Assembly: GCA_009760855.2 (NCBI GenBank)
Contig: WPIO01000003.1
Coordinates: 5,006,001-5,070,000, forward strand
Source: Cristatella mucedo
Lineage: Eukaryota; Bryozoa; Phylactolaemata; Cristatellidae
Direction of reading: 5' to 3'
DNA length: 64,000 nucleotides
The position numbers and the translations under genes are program-made. This document shows positions 58,305-64,000 of this stretch, one piece after another (position 1 is the stretch's first letter; each line of letters starts with the position of its first letter). Under the pieces are notes generated by a model. It was not told the DNA's origin. It was given only the letters and a program-made list of their open reading frames with translations, and did not search any database.

Positions 58305-58620
58305 TTTACCTTAAAAAACTTGAAGCTTATTGACCATGTTTGGGAGTATACCCTGTTTATGCAATTAAGTCTTAAGTGGATACCTAGGGATGAACTCTGT
58401 GATGGACTGTCTGTTTTTGACAAGGATGATAGAGGAGCAATCGGCTTGCTCACCACAAGGATCTCACAGTGAGTAGCTTGCCAGCTAGTAGTTAAGGGAA
58501 TATTGATTGTAGAAATATGTATTTTCGGATTGTGCATATTGGATTTAACAATATTGTTGTATCAGTAAGATTTGGCCTGTGCTAGAATCCACAATTTGCT
58601 AGGATCGACCATTCCACGCA
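58305..58620 (-). mobile_element. LINE fragment, minus orientation
   Basis: The minus strand reads MHNPKIHISTINIPLTTS, a diverged form of the MHTPKMLMSTINHLLSR segment of the longer LINE copies (27469 and 34563), which lies upstream of the RT. Confidence 0.7.
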
Positions 58621-59067
58621 CCGTCCTTACCCACGTATATTATTCAATAGTCGTGATTGATCACGTTACTCACGCACATCTGAAATTTCTCGCTTAGTAG
58701 TGACTAAAACTAATCCTAAATTCATTGGAGGAAATACCGTCAGTATCTGAACTCTCACAGCCTGCTTTCAAAAACAGTCCAAAGTAATGACATCCATTAG
58801 CTGCCTTTGTAATTTAAAAAACTCATCGATTGGAAACCATTGTAATACTGAATGTGGAAAGACAATTTATTTCAATGGAACGTTATACAAATTACCAACT
58901 ATTTTCATTATCAATCGGAATACAGTGCTTGGTTTTATAAGTCCTGGCAGAGAATACGGAGTGAATTATCGGCTGACTGGCTTTCTTATGCACACGCATC
59001 AAGCTCAGGATTAACTTTAACTATATCATACGCCGTATACTAGACAGCGACCTCGTACTTTGTCTAA

Positions 59068-59180
59068 ACTCCACTAACCATTCGATCCTGCTTCCTTTGC
59101 AGCAAATGCAAAGAGCCTAGAAATAGATTTAGTTCTCTGAGGGTGCTTAATCAAGTGTATTGCTATTATCATAGTATGAT
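59068..59180 (+). mobile_element. LINE 3' end fragment
   Basis: It has 'ccattcgatcctgcttcctt', 'gcagcaaatgcaaagagcc', 'tagttctctgagggtgctta' and a decayed ATT tail. Confidence 0.8.
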
Positions 59181-59774
59181 TGTAAAGTTGGTTCGAAATC
59201 AGAGAATGATAGGCCTGCACATTTATACAAGAATACAGTTGATTTTAAAAGCCTAGGAGTTCAGACGTATTCAAGAGCAATGGTACGGCACAACGTGTCG
59301 TACTATCGTCATAAAAGCATGAGACCTATACTGGATAGTTGCAATATCAGAAGCAGCAGATGCATAGACTACTGTTCAACAACAATGCTGAGTGTATATA
59401 CTCGAAAAACTTACCATTACGTTTCAGGAAGACGCCATTTTGCTTTTGCAACTAGACTGGATGAATCTTTTATACATAGATTATCGTGAAAGCAAACATG
59501 ATCCTTCCCATCAAATTTCGCATTCTATTTAAAATGTGTGAATGCCAAAGCTTAGCAGTTCTTAAAGCAGGATTCATTTACAGCGATTCCCATGCACTAC
59601 CTTGGTCTACATTCAATGAGGCTTCTAGTGACTTTATCCTGAAATATGTTTTCTAGTCAAGGAAGGCTACTAGTCCTCTAGCTTCTAATCCCCTGCCCTG
59701 CTTCTACGTTGCTTTGATCTGCTTCTGCACTGAATAAATAACATTATAAATATGCTTTTACTTTTAAGTCAGGT

Positions 59775-60244
59775 CACGGTGACTTTCAAAATGGCCGTTG
59801 TCATGCCTCTAATTACAAAGGCGAAGCTAAACCAAGAGACTTGAGCAGCTTCCGTCCAGTCTCTCTTCTCGCGTTCCTAAAAAAGACATTAGATCGCATT
59901 TCGGCAAACCAATGGAACTTTTATATTGAGACCTCAAACCTATCAAGTAAGCTACAGTGTATGCTTAGAGCTAATCACTACACAGATTCAGCATTTCTTC
60001 GGGCGTATGAGCACGGACTTGGGTAATATCTCTCTGCTTGTCCAGCTTGATCTTTCACAAAATTCTTCTTGAGCGTCTTGAATCTCGTTTGGGCATCACT
60101 GGCACTGCACTGAAATGGTTCAGGTCCTATCTCAGAGGGATACTTCAGAGTGTCGATTTGAGCCGGCAAAGTTGATCTGACGAATCACTTAGGTAGGGGT
60201 ATCTCGGGGCTCTGTATGCAGTTTGCTTCCATACATAGTTTACA

Positions 60245-60304
<60 letters not shown>

Positions 60305-61005
60305 TTCTCTCTCTCTCTCTCTCTCTCTTCCTCTCTCTCTCTTGCCGATGTGATCGCCAAGCATAATCTAGGTCTTTACTATATGCAGATGACACTCAGT
60401 GTACTTTGCTTTGATCACTACCACATCTCCAGCAAGTCGAATGCTCTCAACTCCCCTTGTTGCATGTATAGATGACAGCTGCCCATACATGGCAGCAAGC
60501 TTTCCTAAAATGAATGAAGATAACAAACCAACTTACCGTTTATGTGCAAACCAAGTGTGATTCAGCAATTGGAATGGCTAACGGTCAAAATCAGCACTGC
60601 CAGCAGATCTCCTGGTAAATCTACACGAAATTTAGGTGTAACCTTCCATAGTGACTTTTCAGTAGACGACCACATCAGCTCCCCATCCAAGTAGGTCTAA
60701 TTTCAGTTAAATTACGTTGCTACAATTTGGAGCTGTTTAGACATGGATACCAAATCTAAATCAGCCTAAGAATGATTGACATCCCGTATTGACTTCTATA
60801 ACTCACAGCTTGCAGGTCTGCCAGCCTGTGCACTCGTGTGCTTACAGCTTGTTCAAACCTCTGCAGCTAGGCTTGTTTGTCGTGAGCCTCGCAGTTGTGC
60901 CATCGCATCACTTCTCGCCAACCTGCACTGGCTCCCCCAAGCAACACATCGAATTCAATTTTTCGTCACTCACTTTTAGGCCCCTTCATTCTTCGGATCC
61001 AGTTA
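59775..61005 (+). mobile_element. LINE, 5'- and 3'-truncated, with CT expansion
   Basis: The RT begins near 59778 with words for VTVTFKMAVVMPLI and LSSFRPVSLLAFLKKTL, then palm, YADD region (near 60380, frame-broken) and thumb. It ends in SRIDFYNSQLAGLPACALVC and LLANLHWLP (near 60780-60945). A CT tract (60246-60343) interrupts it between the palm and the YADD region. The 3' UTR and ATT tail are missing. Confidence 0.85.
60246..60343. repeat. (CT)n tract inside the LINE
   Basis: About 95 bp of CT with two short interruptions, placed where the LINE has a GVPQG-to-YADD linker. Confidence 0.93.
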
Positions 61006-62229
61006 GTAGTCTGACGATATTCTAGGGTTTGACTGCTGCACCACCTATGGATTGCCTCGGACACAATTTGTTATTGTTCCTCTGCTAAACCACCAGTGAA
61101 AAGCTGTTGGGAGTATCATCGAAATTGGACGGTCCAGATGTTGGACTATCATCTAGACTGGCGATGGACAGCTGTGGTCCGTTTCGGATGTGGCTTGAAC
61201 ATAGGCCGGTATTATCCCTCCAGTTAACCATCTAGTGACCAGGTGATGGATGCATCGTCCTGGCGGGCCAGTGCTGAGCCGTGTGTAAGGAATGGGATTC
61301 AAGTGGGAGAGTCTGGCAAAAGGAGTCGTGCTTCCCTTTGCTCCGTGCCAGGAGAATACACGCTTGGTGTTGGTCGTCGGCTGGCGTTCTGTGCTGTATG
61401 CGAACCAACATACAAGCTATTTTTCGCTAGTAAATCGCCGCCTAAATTTTAGACAATGTGATTGATTAAAAAACCACACAATCCAAGAATTCACGCGTTG
61501 AAGTATTAAGCATTTGAGAAATTAGTATTAGGGTGAATGGTGTTTTTTCAGCTCTTTTAAGTATAGGCTTACATTTTCAGACTACTTTGCACCGATACGT
61601 TTCCTTCTTGAGCTAATGAGATTCACAACTATTGTCTAAGGGCTAGAAATAAGTCAAACTCTGAGCGCTTCAAACTATGACACTGGTAGCTTACTAGTTT
61701 GATTTTTATGGTAAATCTCCTTCAAAAGAAATAACCACGGAAAACACCCTTTAGGGCAAAGGCAGCTGAATGTCGACAGCTGCAATCCTATTAAGGCAGG
61801 TACTTCATGTGCCCAGGAAGAAGGTATAGTATCACGAGACAGTTACTTTGGAACTTAGCTAGAATAACATGTTTTCTATTGTTGAAAACTGACTGTTACT
61901 TGAAGCAAGCATGCAAAAGCACTTGAAGGGAATAACGAACGCAATCCAAAATTTAGTCAGCCAACTTTGCATTGTAAGACTTTCCTTTAAAATTAAAGAT
62001 ATGGTTTAGGTAACGATGTCTCTGAGCTCCAGCGTCGTATCCCGATTGGCTGTAACAGCAGTATCGTGCAAAATGTGGTATGAAAGATATAATTGAGGCT
62101 CAAAACGACTGTCAATAGAAATTGCTAATGCCATCGAGGATCGAACTGACAAAATCACAGAACAGGTCGCACCAGAAATAATGCGACGTGAGCTAAAGCT
62201 AAAGCGACTTCACAGCAGTTTTATCATTG
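61006..62229. other. Unassigned; includes 3' flank of the SLCO gene
   Basis: The right part is expected 3' UTR for the minus-strand gene. No gene or known repeat was recognised. Confidence 0.45.
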
Positions 62230-62576
62230 TCACCTTATGATTTGCTGCATGTCGATTTCTAATTCAGAGTTTTCGTAGAAATCAGCATTCAGGCTCGCCG
62301 TAGAAGAGGGGGAAGTCAGTGATTCTCCATTGGGAAAGCTCTGTGATGCATTAATAGCACTGGTCATAGGCGGTGGAGGCTTGTACAAGTGATATGCCAG
62401 GCTAAATAATATCAAAGTGACCACCTTCACGCTTGCACACAGAATGAATGCGTTGCGGCTCATTAGGTCATTGTCGTATATCCAACAGGACCCAAGCTCG
62501 CCATTATCCAGATCTTGCCATATTACACACGCAGTATCAACAATCTTTCCAAACAAGATGGGACCCGGTATAGTAC
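62230..62576 (-). CDS. SLCO/OATP transporter, last coding exon
   Basis: The minus strand starts after acceptor TTTGCAG with GTIPGPILFGKIVDTACVIW, then GSCWIYDNDLMSRNAF, a last membrane helix (KVVTLILFSLAYHLYK), and a cytoplasmic tail of about 55 residues rich in Ser and Pro, ending at TGA (62230-62232). PGPI-x-FG, D-T/S-x-C-x-x-W and G-x-C-x-x-YD are signatures of the organic anion transporter polypeptide C-terminus. Family members import amphipathic organic anions; the substrate here is unknown. The remaining exons must lie to the right. The start phase (one base of Gly in the previous exon) is consistent. Confidence 0.9.
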
Positions 62577-64000
62577 CTGCAAAGAAAAGCGTCATAGCTT
62601 CAATAATGTGTGCTCAGATTCAATTTAGTGATGAAGTGGCCACAGTGCAAGCTAAGCCGTGAAATCTGTTATTCTAAAGTGCAGCAGGCATTCCACAGGC
62701 CCTTTGCTACAATGCTGGCTATATCTGACGTCTGGGGTAAAGAAATGCCTGTCAATGTAGTGCATCTATCTAGTATCTATCTAGTATCTAATCTAGTATT
62801 AATCTAGTCAATCTGTGTGGAAGATATGCGTTCCAATGCATTTGATTAGGCATTTGGCTCGGATCAATCGGAATACTTGCTATAACCCAAAGAGGTGAGC
62901 TTAACGGAGCAACACATTCCTCAAGGCTCCAGCACGTCGCAAAGTACAACCCTCAACCACAACTAGTCCCATCATGTGCTTAAGAATTGATACAAACAGC
63001 GGAGATGTATTGCCATTCAAGCTCATGCAAGTTTATCAGAGCGCTGACTGTCAGGCTAGTTGGCAGGGTTCTATGCTCTTTGCTCCCTAACCCCCCCCCC
63101 AGCACCTAAAAGGACTAACTGGAAGAATCAAAATAAAGGCATACACATGGAAATAATGCTTTTAGTCCTCTCTCTGTTTGTACTGCAGAACTTTTTTTGG
63201 GTGACCTCCAGGCTTTCAATATAAGCATCCTAATTTAGGGAGCAGTTCTAAAGATTTGTCACGTGTTATGCTTTCCGAACCAGCTTTGCCGGTGAACCAC
63301 GTGGCTTTGAAACCACCATGTGACTCTTCTAAAGTACGCGACTAGCTGTAGTTTTAGCAGTTGCCTTTACGACCTAGAGATTCTGACGTGTCACCCGTGG
63401 CTACTCTAACCTGGAACCACAGTACAACGACAAGAGTATCAGCTTTTCATATACTGTAAAAGTCTTTCAGCACGTTCTCGCTATACCTGCAGCCTTTTGA
63501 GACGACTAAGCGATCCATTAAAATTTTTTGGAAGTTACATGAGTGCTCAGTGTGATCAATATTAATTATTCTCCCATCTTTAGAATTACAACTTTCAAGA
63601 AGAGTGTTTTTTATACGTCACTGGTACCAAGCCGCTCAGGTTTTTATTAAAGTTAAAGTTAACTAGACGTATATGGAACGAAACTACTCTGTAAAGACCT
63701 GCTGATCAATTGGAAAGTGAAAAATAGTTGCAGGTCATTGCACTTCAGAGTAATTCTGTTCACATCCCTCAAGGTCGTGGTTTAGCGTTTCACCTACGAT
63801 TTTCTTGAAGCATGCCTCAGCAGTACAGAGCTTTCACTGATTCATCGATATTTAAAGCCGCACAAAGAACGACTGGACAATCCACATAGGAAATTGCAAC
63901 AACAAGAATTTTATCAGTTGAATAGCTGTTTAATTACAGATAAATATGTTCAGAAGTTAAACTACATAATGCGATCATTGAAACAACTCTCTCCATTTAG
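62577..64000. other. SLCO last intron, no exon seen
   Basis: No OATP-like segment, other gene or recognised repeat was found, apart from a short CTAGTAT tandem stretch near 62770-62805. The intron appears to run past the window edge. Confidence 0.5.

Overview
The window is nuclear DNA of an animal. The evidence is spliced genes with GT-AG introns and long introns filled with retroelements. It also holds a tRNA-derived SINE, LINEs whose reverse transcriptase (RT) resembles the CR1/L2 group, and a hAT DNA transposon. Nothing bacterial was seen. The sequence alone does not fix the species; an invertebrate fits best.

Host genes. (1) 2678-3038 (+): a terminal coding exon of an unidentified membrane protein, possibly organic-anion-transporter-like. 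(2) 9482-43513 (+): a complete 12-exon gene for a 480-residue major facilitator protein resembling SLC18B1 (vesicular polyamine transporter family). All exon phases join without a stop, and the introns reach almost 7 kb. (3) 47568-49949 (-): four exons of a secretory-pathway FKBP-type prolyl isomerase with a C-terminal membrane anchor; the exon for the signal peptide was not found. (4) 62230-62576 (-): the last coding exon of an SLCO (OATP) transporter whose other exons lie beyond the right edge.

Repeats dominate. One LINE family (endonuclease, RT, 3' end with an ATT microsatellite) occurs in about 20 fragments on both strands; the longest lies in the minus orientation at 32409-35640. A tRNA-derived SINE occurs in about nine copies, and its 3' tail resembles the end of that LINE, as expected if the LINE mobilises it. 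A second tRNA-like SINE and the tail of a second LINE family are also present. A hAT element (53992-57205) has matching terminal repeats, a perfect 8-bp target duplication, and a transposase ORF broken only at two A-runs. It sits inside a degenerate CCCTAAA-like array. Just left of it, 52394-53242 is an approximately 850-bp near-perfect inverted repeat carrying one SINE in each arm.

The genes share no operon or pathway. Three encode, or appear to encode, membrane transport proteins and one an ER-type folding enzyme. The remaining sequence (left edge, 5.4-8.3 kb, several introns, 61-62.2 kb, right edge) shows no gene I can support.
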